Below are positions 8,843 through 16,306 of a stretch of 36,511 nt of DNA, in pieces; position 1 is the first letter of the stretch, and each line of letters starts with the position of its first letter. The DNA is from Candidatus Blautia merdipullorum (GTDB lineage: Bacteria > Bacillota > Clostridia > Lachnospirales > Lachnospiraceae): the NCBI GenBank assembly GCA_019118685.1, contig DWYL01000135.1:1-36511 (forward strand), given 5' to 3'. The position numbers and the translations under genes are program-made. A model generated the notes under the pieces. That model was not told the origin of the DNA, made no database searches, and was given only the letters and a program-made list of their open reading frames with translations.

Positions 8843-9961
8843 GTGGTCGAATTAGATAGCTTTAAGACCAGGCTGAACGGATACACCCTGCCCCTGGAAG
8901 AAGTGAGGGAGTCTCTTGATCTGGAGAATAAAGAACAGAGAGTGGAGGAGCTGGAGAGAGAGATGGAAGCTCCCGGCTTCTGGGATAATGCAGAACGCTC
9001 CCAGAAGATGATGAAAGAATTAAGCGCCCTGAAAAGCGATATGGAGGTTTATCATAAGCTTCAGAACCAGAAGGAAGAAATTGAACTGATGATCGATATG
9101 GGATATGAGGAAAACGATCCTTCTGTGATCCCGGATATTGAGGAAATGCTGAAAGAATTTGAAGAAGAGTTTGAAACTATCCGAATCAAAACCCTTCTCT
9201 CAGGAGAGTACGACAAGTGCAGCGCTATTGTGACTCTTCATGCAGGAGCCGGGGGAACGGAATCCTGTGACTGGGCCAGTATGCTTTACAGGATGTATCT
9301 GAGATGGGCAGACCGGCACGGATTTTCCACAGAGGTCCTGGACTATCTGGACGGAGAGGAAGCCGGGATCAAATCTGTGACCTTTCAGGTTAACGGAGAA
9401 AATGCCTATGGATATCTGAAATCGGAAAAAGGAGTTCACCGCCTGGTGCGTATTTCTCCCTTTAATGCGGCGGGAAAGAGACAGACTTCCTTTGTTTCCT
9501 GCGATGTGATGCCGGATATTGAGGAGGATGTGGATGTGGAGATCAATCCGGATGATCTGAAGATTGATACTTACCGTTCCAGCGGCGCCGGAGGTCAGCA
9601 TATCAATAAGACCTCTTCAGCTGTACGTATTACCCATATTCCTACGGGAATCGTGGTGCAGTGTCAGAACGAACGTTCCCAGTTCCAGAATAAGGACAAA
9701 GCCATGCAGATGCTGAAGGCGAAGCTGTATATGCTGAAGCAGCAGGAAAATGAGAAGAAGCTTTCCGGCATCCAGGGCGAGCTGACAGAGATCGGCTGGG
9801 GAAATCAGATCCGCTCTTATGTCATGCAGCCATATACCATGGTGAAAGATCACAGGACCAATGAGGAAACGGGAAACGTAGACGCAGTAATGAACGGAAA
9901 TATTGATAACTTTATCAATGCTTATCTAAAGTGGTCAGCTTTAGGAAAAAAGGAAAAATAG
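8843..9961 (+). CDS. prfB: Peptide chain release factor 2
   Basis: RF2 recognises UGA and UAA stop codons and triggers peptide release. The 372-residue protein has the N-terminal helical domain, the SPF specificity tripeptide at 205-207 and the catalytic GGQ at 250-252 in RSSGAGGQHINKTSSAVR. The start is GTG at 8843, with GGAGG about eight bases upstream. The whole protein is encoded in one frame: the in-frame stop and +1 shift that control RF2 in most bacteria are missing, though traces remain at codons 22-26. It sits directly behind the small unknown gene, and an ACT-protein gene follows. Confidence 0.97.
   Translation: MVELDSFKTRLNGYTLPLEEVRESLDLENKEQRVEELEREMEAPGFWDNAERSQKMMKELSALKSDMEVYHKLQNQKEEIELMIDMGYEENDPSVIPDIEEMLKEFEEEFETIRIKTLLSGEYDKCSAIVTLHAGAGGTESCDWASMLYRMYLRWADRHGFSTEVLDYLDGEEAGIKSVTFQVNGENAYGYLKSEKGVHRLVRISPFNAAGKRQTSFVSCDVMPDIEEDVDVEINPDDLKIDTYRSSGAGGQHINKTSSAVRITHIPTGIVVQCQNERSQFQNKDKAMQMLKAKLYMLKQQENEKKLSGIQGELTEIGWGNQIRSYVMQPYTMVKDHRTNEETGNVDAVMNGNIDNFINAYLKWSALGKKEK
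8906..8920 (+). other. Relic of the RF2 programmed frameshift site
   Basis: AGGGAG (8906-8911), TCT, CTT, GAT match the usual control site (AGGGGG-like internal Shine-Dalgarno, TCT, CTT, then TGA) except that one T is absent after CTT. The stop codon is therefore gone and translation continues in frame. The encoded RESLDLE aligns with RGSLDLE of frameshifted homologues. Confidence 0.7.
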
Positions 9962-10039
9962 TTGCCTAAAAGGATAAAGTATGGTACTATCTTTTGAGGA
10001 CGCACAAATGTATTTTTGGAAAGAACAAAGGTGAACCTT

Positions 10040-10483
10040 ATGACTGATCACAACAAGTATTATGTAGTAACAGAAAAGGCGGTGCCAGATGTCCTTCTGA
10101 AAGTAGTGGAGGCCAAAAAACTTTTGGATACTCAAAAGCTGGATACCGTACAGGAGGCAGTAGATGCGGTGGGGATAAGCAGAAGCTCCTTTTATAAATA
10201 TAAAGATGATATTTTTCCATTTAAGGAGAAAACCAAAGGGGAAAACATTACTTTTATCCTTCAGATGGATGACGAGCCCGGACTGCTTTCAGCGGTACTG
10301 GCGGCTATCGCCCAGTTTCACGGAAACATCCTGACCATTCATCAGAGTATTCCTATGAATGGTGTGGCTGGTCTTACTTTAAGTGTGGCGATTCTTCCTG
10401 CAGAGGGGGATGCCGCAGCCATGGTGGATAATATTGAGCATATTAAAGGTGTGCATTATCTGAAAATATTAGGCAGAGAATAG
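10040..10483 (+). CDS. ACT domain protein, PheB / UPF0735 type
   Basis: This is a 147-residue cytoplasmic protein. The N-terminal part has a small helix-turn-helix-like helical region (AVDAVGISRSSFYKYKDDIFPF, about 42-63). The C-terminal half is an ACT domain (about 70-147) starting ITFILQMDDEPGLLSAVLAAIAQ, typical of amino-acid-sensing modules. The family is the PheB/UPF0735 group. Old chorismate mutase annotations for PheB are not supported by residues visible here. The ATG at 10040 is used because AAAGGTGA lies about five bases upstream; an earlier ATG-type start at 10016 has no ribosome site. hom begins 15 bases after the stop, so a role as a sensor for aspartate-family amino acids is plausible but inferred. 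Confidence 0.85.
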   Translation: MTDHNKYYVVTEKAVPDVLLKVVEAKKLLDTQKLDTVQEAVDAVGISRSSFYKYKDDIFPFKEKTKGENITFILQMDDEPGLLSAVLAAIAQFHGNILTIHQSIPMNGVAGLTLSVAILPAEGDAAAMVDNIEHIKGVHYLKILGRE

Positions 10484-10498
10484 GCAGAGGAGAAGATT

Positions 10499-11716
10499 AT
10501 GATTCAAATTGCAGTGTTAGGATATGGAACCGTAGGTTCCGGTGTAGTGGAAGTATTGGATACCAACAAAGAGAGCATTAAAAAAAGAGCAGGAGAGGAG
10601 ATCCATATCAAATATGTGCTGGATCTCAGGGATTTCCCGGGAAGTCCTATAGAGAAGATCCTGGTCCATGATTTTGAGACAATCATGAAAGATCCGGAAG
10701 TGAAGATCGTGGTAGAAGTAATGGGCGGAGTGGAGCCGGCCTATACTTTCTCAAAAAGAGCCTTAGAGGCAGGAAAGTCTGTATGCACCTCTAATAAGGA
10801 ATTGGTTGCCAGACATGGACTGGAGCTTATTGAGATCGCCAAGGCTCACAAGGTAAACTATATGTTTGAGGCAAGCTGCGGAGGAGGAATTCCCATTATC
10901 CGTCCGCTGAATTCTTCGCTTACTGCAGATGAGATCGACGAGATCACAGGTATTTTAAATGGAACTACCAATTATATCCTTACGGAAATGGGAGACAGAT
11001 ATGCAGATTTCGAGGCAGTATTAAAAGAAGCTCAGGAAAAAGGTTATGCAGAGCGGAATCCGGAGGCAGACGTGGAAGGATTTGATGCCTGCAGGAAGAT
11101 TGCCATTCTTTCTTCTCTGGCCTATGGAGCTCATGTAAATTATGAGAGCATTTATACCGAGGGAATTACAAAAATCACTGCTGAGGATATGAAATATGCC
11201 AGCCTTCTGGGAATGAAGGTGAAGCTGCTGGCTACCAGTAAGAGAAAGGGCGAGAAATTCTATGCGATGGTGTGTCCGGAACTGGTGGGAAAGAACAGTC
11301 CTCTTTACAGTGTAAACGGCGTATTTAACGCCATTTTTGTCCATGGAAATGTACTCGGAGATGCGATGTTCTACGGCAGCGGCGCAGGCAAACTGCCTAC
11401 GGCCAGCGCTGTAGTGGGAGATGTGGTGGACTGCGCTAAACACCAGGGCAAGACGGTAGTGACTTATTGGAGCAGCAAGGTTCTGGATCAGGTTGATATT
11501 AAAGATGTAGAACATAAATTCTTTGTGAGAGTAAAGGGAAATCTTCAGGAAGACAAAGAAAAAATAGAAGTGCTTTTTGGAAAAGCAGAGTTTATTTCTG
11601 TTCCTGGACTGGACGATGAGTTTGGATTTGTCACAGAAATGATGAGTGAGGGAACGTTTGACGAGAAAGCGGCTGCTTGTCCGGAAATCCTGGGCAGGAT
11701 CCGTATCAGAGCATAA
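10499..11716 (+). CDS. hom: Homoserine dehydrogenase
   Basis: This enzyme reduces aspartate semialdehyde to homoserine, the branch point to threonine and methionine. The 405-residue protein has the NAD(P) fingerprint GYGTVG (8-13), TSNKEL with Lys100, GILNGTTNYIL (151-161), and catalytic Asp196 and Lys200 in DVEGFDACRK. The C-terminal 60 residues resemble a shortened ACT module (HKFFVRVKGN to FGFVTEMMSEG); many Firmicute enzymes are about 30 residues longer. GAGGAGA precedes the ATG at 10499. It is placed between the ACT protein and the PGM-like gene with gaps of 15-16 bases, so it is clearly an operon. Confidence 0.95.
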   Translation: MIQIAVLGYGTVGSGVVEVLDTNKESIKKRAGEEIHIKYVLDLRDFPGSPIEKILVHDFETIMKDPEVKIVVEVMGGVEPAYTFSKRALEAGKSVCTSNKELVARHGLELIEIAKAHKVNYMFEASCGGGIPIIRPLNSSLTADEIDEITGILNGTTNYILTEMGDRYADFEAVLKEAQEKGYAERNPEADVEGFDACRKIAILSSLAYGAHVNYESIYTEGITKITAEDMKYASLLGMKVKLLATSKRKGEKFYAMVCPELVGKNSPLYSVNGVFNAIFVHGNVLGDAMFYGSGAGKLPTASAVVGDVVDCAKHQGKTVVTYWSSKVLDQVDIKDVEHKFFVRVKGNLQEDKEKIEVLFGKAEFISVPGLDDEFGFVTEMMSEGTFDEKAAACPEILGRIRIRA

Positions 11717-11732
11717 TAAGAGGTAGAAGAAC

Positions 11733-12938
11733 ATGAAGTATATTGTGGTTTTAGGAGACGGTATGGCAGATGAACCCCTGGAGGAGCTGGGGGGCAAGAC
11801 TCCTCTGGCATATGCAGACACTCCTGTAATGGATAGCCTGGCCAGCCAGGGAGAAATGGGAATGGTAAAGAATGTCCCCAAAGGGATGGCGCCGGGAAGC
11901 GATACGGCAAATCTTTCTGTGCTGGGATACGATCCGGAAATTTACTATTCCGGCCGATCTCCTCTGGAGGCCCTGAATATAGGGGTTGATATGAAAGAAG
12001 GAGATGTGGCGATTCGGGCCAACCTGGTAACTCTGTCTCAGGAAGAGGAGAATTATGAGGAGAAGCGGATCCTGGATCACAGTGCAGATGAGATTACTAC
12101 AGAAGAATCCGAAGTCCTGCTGGAAGCAGTAAAAAAAGAGCTGGAAAATGAAACTTTTCAGTTTTATTCCGGAACCAGCTATAGGCATTGCCTGATATGG
12201 AAGAAGGGAATGACAGTACCTCTTACGCCCCCTCATGATATCCGGGGGAAAAGGATCCGGGAGTATCTGCCCGATGAACCGGCACTTCTGGAAATGCAGA
12301 AGAAGAGCTATGAGATTCTGAAAGATCACCCGGTAAACCGGGCCAGGATAGAAAAAGGTCTGAATCCGGGAAACAGCCTGTGGTTCTGGGGGGCAGGCAC
12401 AAAGCCGTCCCTGGATTCTTTTGAAGAGAAATTCCACAAAAAAGGGGCTATGATTTCTGCTGTGGATCTTTTAAAAGGAATTGCCGTGGGAACCAGCATG
12501 AAAAACATTTATGTGGAAGGCGCCAACGGCGGTCTGGATACCAATTATGAGGGAAAGGCAGACGCAGCTTTGAAAGCGCTGCTGGAGGATGGCTGCGACT
12601 TTGTTTATGTTCATGTAGAGGCACCCGATGAGATGGGACATCAGGGAAGCATAGAAAAGAAGATCAAGGCCATTGAATATCTGGATAAAAGAGTGGTGGC
12701 AAGGATAAAAGAAGGCATGGACGCTTCCGGGGAAAATTACCGGATGCTGGTACTTCCGGATCATCCGACCCCCATTTGTGTGAAAACTCACACTTCCGAT
12801 CCTGTTCCCTATGTGCTCTACGACAGCAGAAACAAGGAAGAGAAGGGAGGCTTCTGCTACAATGAGGCAGAGGCCCAAAAGACAGGAAAACTGCTGGAAA
12901 AGGGACACGAACTGATCTGGCATTTGTTAGAAGAATAG
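11733..12938 (+). CDS. Phosphoglycerate-mutase-like protein, proposed alternative homoserine kinase
   Basis: This 401-residue alkaline-phosphatase-superfamily protein is close to archaeal-type cofactor-independent phosphoglycerate mutase. Metal-site motifs are GDGMAD (8-13), the probable nucleophile Ser56 in APGSDTANLSVLGYDP, and the late HVEAPDEMGHQG and LPDHPTP motifs that supply metal ligands. Bacterial members found beside hom form a group proposed to phosphorylate homoserine instead of moving phosphate on glycerate. The gene starts 16 bases after hom, and no GHMP-type thrB or thrC appears in the window, so the homoserine kinase reading is favoured. A glycolytic mutase remains possible. 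It ends at a palindromic element shared as terminator with the converging merR gene. Confidence 0.82.
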   Translation: MKYIVVLGDGMADEPLEELGGKTPLAYADTPVMDSLASQGEMGMVKNVPKGMAPGSDTANLSVLGYDPEIYYSGRSPLEALNIGVDMKEGDVAIRANLVTLSQEEENYEEKRILDHSADEITTEESEVLLEAVKKELENETFQFYSGTSYRHCLIWKKGMTVPLTPPHDIRGKRIREYLPDEPALLEMQKKSYEILKDHPVNRARIEKGLNPGNSLWFWGAGTKPSLDSFEEKFHKKGAMISAVDLLKGIAVGTSMKNIYVEGANGGLDTNYEGKADAALKALLEDGCDFVYVHVEAPDEMGHQGSIEKKIKAIEYLDKRVVARIKEGMDASGENYRMLVLPDHPTPICVKTHTSDPVPYVLYDSRNKEEKGGFCYNEAEAQKTGKLLEKGHELIWHLLEE

Positions 12939-12947
12939 ATAAGAGAA

Positions 12948-13024
12948 GAGGGGCTGTCGCATTAGTTCATATTTCAGCAATAAAATGTATAAATATTCTC
13001 GATTTTGATTTGCGACGGCCCCTC
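12948..13024. repeat. Palindromic repeat element, copy 1 (short form)
   Basis: GAGGGGCTGTCGCA (12948-12961) pairs with TGCGACGGCCCCTC (13011-13024) with one wobble. The inside contains a 33-base block (12978-13010) identical, in reverse complement, to 17690-17722, and a 19-base block (12959-12977) nearly identical to the reverse complement of 17796-17813. Relative to copy 2 it lacks one inner arm and the core. It lies between convergent genes, probably acting as terminator for both, and overlaps the merR stop codon by two bases. Confidence 0.88.
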
Positions 13025-13868
13025 ATTTGCAGTTCACGGATATCCTGGTAAGATATTCTTCCTCTTTTGCAGAAAGTTCATCCAGGACCGCCTCTTTATA
13101 TACGAACTCTCCGGGGGCAAGCCGGTGCTTGTCCAGATAAGCAAGAAGCTTTCGGAAGGCTTCTTCTGATTTGTAGTAATTTCCCCTCAGATATATAGCA
13201 GCGTAGGTACCTGCTTTTTTTATGCAGGTTTTTATGGAAGAAGGGATTTTTTCCGGAGACTGGCAGGTTTCTGTAAAGAAATATCCGTAAGTCTCCCAGT
13301 CCTGAGCCCGGAGTCCGGACAGGGGAAGCATGGCCCCGTAGGGGTAGCCGGAATTTAGCCGGTAATGACTGCATTGGGCGATATGTTCGCAGAGTGCAGA
13401 GAAGATCCGGTCATGATCATCAGAAAAAATAGGGGCGCTCAGGACCAGAAGCTGCTCCTCCTCCTGGGTTTCCAGAAACACGGAGGAGAGATCCGTGACG
13501 TTCTGGAGTTCTCTGGCTCTGTGAAGGAGAGAAAGTTTTGTATGGATCACAGTCTGTATGCGGCGGAGCTGTTCAAGCTCCGCCGCTACTTTTGTCTGCT
13601 GGATTTCCAGAAGCTCCTCTATGGCAGAGGGGCTTTGATGGGAGATATATTCTTTTATTTCCTTTAAAGGCATCCCCAGTTCTTTCAGACAGGTAATGGT
13701 AAAGAATACGTCGCATTGACTTTCGCTGTAATACCGATAGCCTTTCTCATCAGTGGAAGCCGGAGAAAAAAGGCCGATCTCATCATAGTGGAAAAGGGTT
13801 CTTTTATTTGTTCCGCATAATTTGGCAAATTCTCCGGTTTTTATGCATGGGATATTTAATTTTTGCAT
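13023..13868 (-). CDS. MerR-family regulator with GyrI-like effector domain
   Basis: This is a 281-residue transcription activator/repressor of the BmrR type. The N-terminal winged helix (about 8-75) has IKTGEFAKLCGTNKRTLFHYDEIGLF and GYRYYS. A dimerisation coiled coil follows (about 80-125), then a GyrI-like ligand-binding half (about 130-281) with an aromatic-rich pocket (YGYFFTETC, YAAIYLRGNYYKSEEAF). No Cys cluster typical of metal-sensing MerR proteins is seen, so a small organic ligand is more likely. The gene faces the aminotransferase operon and shares a compact promoter/operator with it. AAGGAG lies 12 bases before the ATG, a little far, but no better start exists. Confidence 0.88.
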   Translation of the reverse strand: MQKLNIPCIKTGEFAKLCGTNKRTLFHYDEIGLFSPASTDEKGYRYYSESQCDVFFTITCLKELGMPLKEIKEYISHQSPSAIEELLEIQQTKVAAELEQLRRIQTVIHTKLSLLHRARELQNVTDLSSVFLETQEEEQLLVLSAPIFSDDHDRIFSALCEHIAQCSHYRLNSGYPYGAMLPLSGLRAQDWETYGYFFTETCQSPEKIPSSIKTCIKKAGTYAAIYLRGNYYKSEEAFRKLLAYLDKHRLAPGEFVYKEAVLDELSAKEEEYLTRISVNCK

Positions 13869-13884
13869 AAATATACATTTCTCC

Positions 13885-13915
13885 TTGACTATACCGTAAC
13901 GTTATACTTTATTAT
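13885..13915 (+). promoter_or_regulatory. MerR-type promoter for the aminotransferase operon
   Basis: TTGACT (13885-13890) and TATTAT (13910-13915) are separated by 19 bases, the stretched spacing that MerR-family activators correct by twisting DNA. Transcription would start near 13922, leaving a leader of about 130 bases before the aminotransferase. Confidence 0.78.
13888..13908. promoter_or_regulatory. Dyad operator for the MerR regulator
   Basis: ACTATACCG (13888-13896), a TAA centre, then CGTTATACT (13900-13908) form an imperfect dyad (7 of 9 positions). It is centred in the 19-bp promoter spacer, exactly where MerR proteins bind. Confidence 0.75.
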
Positions 13916-13939
13916 ATAAAAACGTCCAAGTGACGTCAA
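13911..13939 (-). promoter_or_regulatory. Promoter of the merR-type gene
   Basis: Read on the minus strand, TTGACG (13939-13934) and TATAAT (13916-13911) are 17 bases apart. The -10 coincides with the -10 of the plus-strand promoter, and the transcript would start near 13904, inside the operator. Regulator binding should therefore repress its own gene. Confidence 0.7.
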
Positions 13940-13972
13940 TAGAAGGAAAATTTAAAGATTATACATAGTCCG

Positions 13973-14002
13973 CCCAGGCTGTCCTAAGAAAAAGGATCTG
14001 GG
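13973..14002 (+). other. Hairpin in the leader of the aminotransferase operon
   Basis: CCCAG...TCCT pairs with AGGA...CTGGG across 13973-14002 with small internal asymmetry. It resembles no riboswitch class I know and lacks a T-run, so a stability or translational role is possible. Confidence 0.4.
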
Positions 14003-14051
14003 GCGCAGATGGAGAGCGGATGATAAAAAAGACAGAGGAGGATGTATAATT

Positions 14052-15230
14052 ATGCCAGAGCTAAGTCAGCGGGTAGGAACTTTTACAGATTCTGTGATCC
14101 GGCGGATGACCAGGATCAGCGATGAATATGGAGCTATTAATCTTTCTCAGGGCTTTCCGGATTTTGATCCCCCAAAAGAGATTATGGATGCCCTGGCCCA
14201 GGCCGCCTATAAAGGCCCTCACCAGTATTCAGTGACCTTTGGAGCTGAGAACTTCAGAGAAGCTCTTGCCAGAAAACAGGGAAAAGCCATTGGAAGAGCC
14301 ATTGACCCGGAAACTGAGATCGTAGTGACCTGCGGAGGCACAGAGGCCATGATGTGTGCTATGATGACTATCTGTAATCCGGGAGACAAGGTTATGGTAT
14401 TTTCTCCTTTTTATGAAAATTACGGAGCGGATGCGATTTTGTCCGGAGCAGAACCCATCTATATTCCGCTGGTCCCTCCGGAATACAAGTTTGATATCAA
14501 TCTGGTGGAAGAAGGATTCAAAGAGGGAGCAAAAGCCATTATCGTCTGCAATCCCTCCAACCCCTGTGGAAAAGTGTTCTCCAGGGAAGAACTGATGGGA
14601 ATCGGAGAACTGGCCCTGAAATATGATGCTTTTGTGGTTACTGATGAAGTTTACGAGCATATGGTCTATGCCCCCTATCATCATACCTGCATGGCTTCTC
14701 TTCCGGGAATGTATGACCATACCATCACCTGCAATTCCCTGTCTAAGACCTATTCTATTACAGGATGGAGACTGGGCTATCTGATCGGCCCGGAGAATGT
14801 CATCGAGGCCGCCAAAAAGGTCCATGATTTTCTTACAGTAGGAGCCGCGGCTCCTCTCCAGGAAGCAGCGGTAACAGGACTGAACTTCCCGGATTCTTAT
14901 TATGAGAATCTGCTGAAGACCTATACGGAGAAAAGGGATTATTTCTTGAAAGGGCTGGATGAGATCGGCCTGAAACATAATGTGCCTCAGGGTACCTATT
15001 TTGTACTCATTGATATTCAGGAGTTTCTGGATTTGCCTATGTTTGATGGATATACAGATCTGGAATTCTGTGAGTGGATGATCAAAAATATCAAGGTGGC
15101 GGCAGTGCCGGGATCCAGCTTCTTTAAAGAAGAAGTCAATAATCTGATCCGTCTGCATTTTGCCAGAGAGAAAGATACTATTGATGAGGCCCTTCGCCGT
15201 CTGAAAAAATTAAAGGAGCTGAAAGGATGA
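14052..15230 (+). CDS. Pyridoxal-phosphate aminotransferase class I/II (methionine/kynurenine aminotransferase-like)
   Basis: This 392-residue fold-type I aminotransferase swaps the amino group of an amino acid with a 2-oxo acid. It shows the family landmarks NLSQGFPDFDPP, an NPSNPCGKV cofactor/substrate motif, TDEVYEHMVY (Asp and Tyr contacts to PLP) and NSLSKTYSITGWRLGY, with Schiff-base Lys232. The sequence style fits the YbdL/kynurenine aminotransferase group more than aspartate aminotransferase proper. The ATG at 14052 follows GAGGAGG. Its last four bases overlap the start of the dehydrogenase gene (ATGA), so the two proteins are made together. Control by the facing MerR regulator is inferred from the promoter layout. 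The amino acid substrate is unknown. Confidence 0.9.
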   Translation: MPELSQRVGTFTDSVIRRMTRISDEYGAINLSQGFPDFDPPKEIMDALAQAAYKGPHQYSVTFGAENFREALARKQGKAIGRAIDPETEIVVTCGGTEAMMCAMMTICNPGDKVMVFSPFYENYGADAILSGAEPIYIPLVPPEYKFDINLVEEGFKEGAKAIIVCNPSNPCGKVFSREELMGIGELALKYDAFVVTDEVYEHMVYAPYHHTCMASLPGMYDHTITCNSLSKTYSITGWRLGYLIGPENVIEAAKKVHDFLTVGAAAPLQEAAVTGLNFPDSYYENLLKTYTEKRDYFLKGLDEIGLKHNVPQGTYFVLIDIQEFLDLPMFDGYTDLEFCEWMIKNIKVAAVPGSSFFKEEVNNLIRLHFAREKDTIDEALRRLKKLKELKG

Positions 15231-16303
15231 AGTCATATTCTGTATATTTCGCAAATTATACCATAGGAGAAGACGCCTATGAAAACGTTCCCCAGGTCTG
15301 CGGACACTATGGAAAACGGATCCTCCTTATCGGAGGGGAAAAGGCTATGGAAGCCGGACTGGGAATCCTTGAAAAAGCGATCCAGGGTACAGAGCTGGAG
15401 ATTGTGGATAAAGTGGTTTTCGGAGAGGATTGTACGCCGGGGACTATAAAGCGCTGGGCAGATCATGCCCGGGAATGTGAGGCTGACATGATTTTTGGAA
15501 TGGGCGGCGGAAAGGCCCTGGATACTGCAAAAGGAGCAGCAGACCAGACAGGCCTTCCGGTCTTTACTTTTCCCACAATAGCGGCCACCTGTGCGGCGAC
15601 AACTGCCTTATCTGTAGTATATAAAGAAGATGGAAATTTTGACCGTTTTTACTTTTTTGACAAGCCGGCCCGGCACTGCTTTATCAATACCCGGGTCATT
15701 GCAGATGCGCCATGGCGGTATCTGCGTGCGGGCATGGGAGATACTATGGGAAAATTTTTCGAGTGCCATTTTGCTGCCAGAGGAGATAAACTGGACCACA
15801 GCTCTTCTCTGGGAAGAGAAATCAGTAACCTGTGTTATGGGCCTTTGCTGGAACATGGGGTTCAGGCCCTGAAGGACTGCAAAGCGCGTAAAGCCTCTTT
15901 TGATCTCCAACAGGCAGTGCTGGCTAATATCGTGAGCACGGGAATGGTTTCCCTGATGGTGCTGGATGACTATAACTGCGCTATTGCTCATTCTGTATAT
16001 TATGGTCTGGTAATTCTGCCGGGATTTGAAGAGAAATATCTCCACGGCGACGTGGTGGCTTACGGAGTGCTGGTTCAGCTGGCAGTGGATCATGATATGG
16101 AAAGACTGCCGGAGGCAAAAAAATTCCTGAAAGATCTGGGAATCCCATCTACTTTAAAAGAAATGGAAGTGCCCCTGGACCGGGAATATCTGAAGGATGT
16201 TTTACGAGAAACAGTAACAGGACCGGATATGGAACATATTCCTTATCCGGTAACTGAGGATATGATCTACCAGGCTATGGAAATCGTAGAGGGATTGGAG
16301 TAA
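15227..16303 (+). CDS. Iron-containing alcohol dehydrogenase family, glycerol dehydrogenase / HcxA-like
   Basis: This 358-residue NAD(P)-dependent metal dehydrogenase has the nucleotide-binding signature GMGGGKALDTAK (91-102). The metal ligands Asp172, His255 and His273 match almost one for one the Asp173, His256 and His274 of Bacillus glycerol dehydrogenase. In E. coli the related HcxA (YbdH), which reduces 2-oxo acids, is encoded next to the YbdL aminotransferase. Here the same pair is fused into one operon by an ATGA overlap. A joint route from amino acid to 2-oxo acid to 2-hydroxy acid is therefore more likely than glycerol oxidation, but this is inference. Confidence 0.88.
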   Translation: MKSYSVYFANYTIGEDAYENVPQVCGHYGKRILLIGGEKAMEAGLGILEKAIQGTELEIVDKVVFGEDCTPGTIKRWADHARECEADMIFGMGGGKALDTAKGAADQTGLPVFTFPTIAATCAATTALSVVYKEDGNFDRFYFFDKPARHCFINTRVIADAPWRYLRAGMGDTMGKFFECHFAARGDKLDHSSSLGREISNLCYGPLLEHGVQALKDCKARKASFDLQQAVLANIVSTGMVSLMVLDDYNCAIAHSVYYGLVILPGFEEKYLHGDVVAYGVLVQLAVDHDMERLPEAKKFLKDLGIPSTLKEMEVPLDREYLKDVLRETVTGPDMEHIPYPVTEDMIYQAMEIVEGLE

Positions 16304-16306
16304 GAG

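Noticed and set aside
13973-14002. Known riboswitch in the aminotransferase leader
   Set aside because: Only one short hairpin is visible; no recognisable class-specific motifs.
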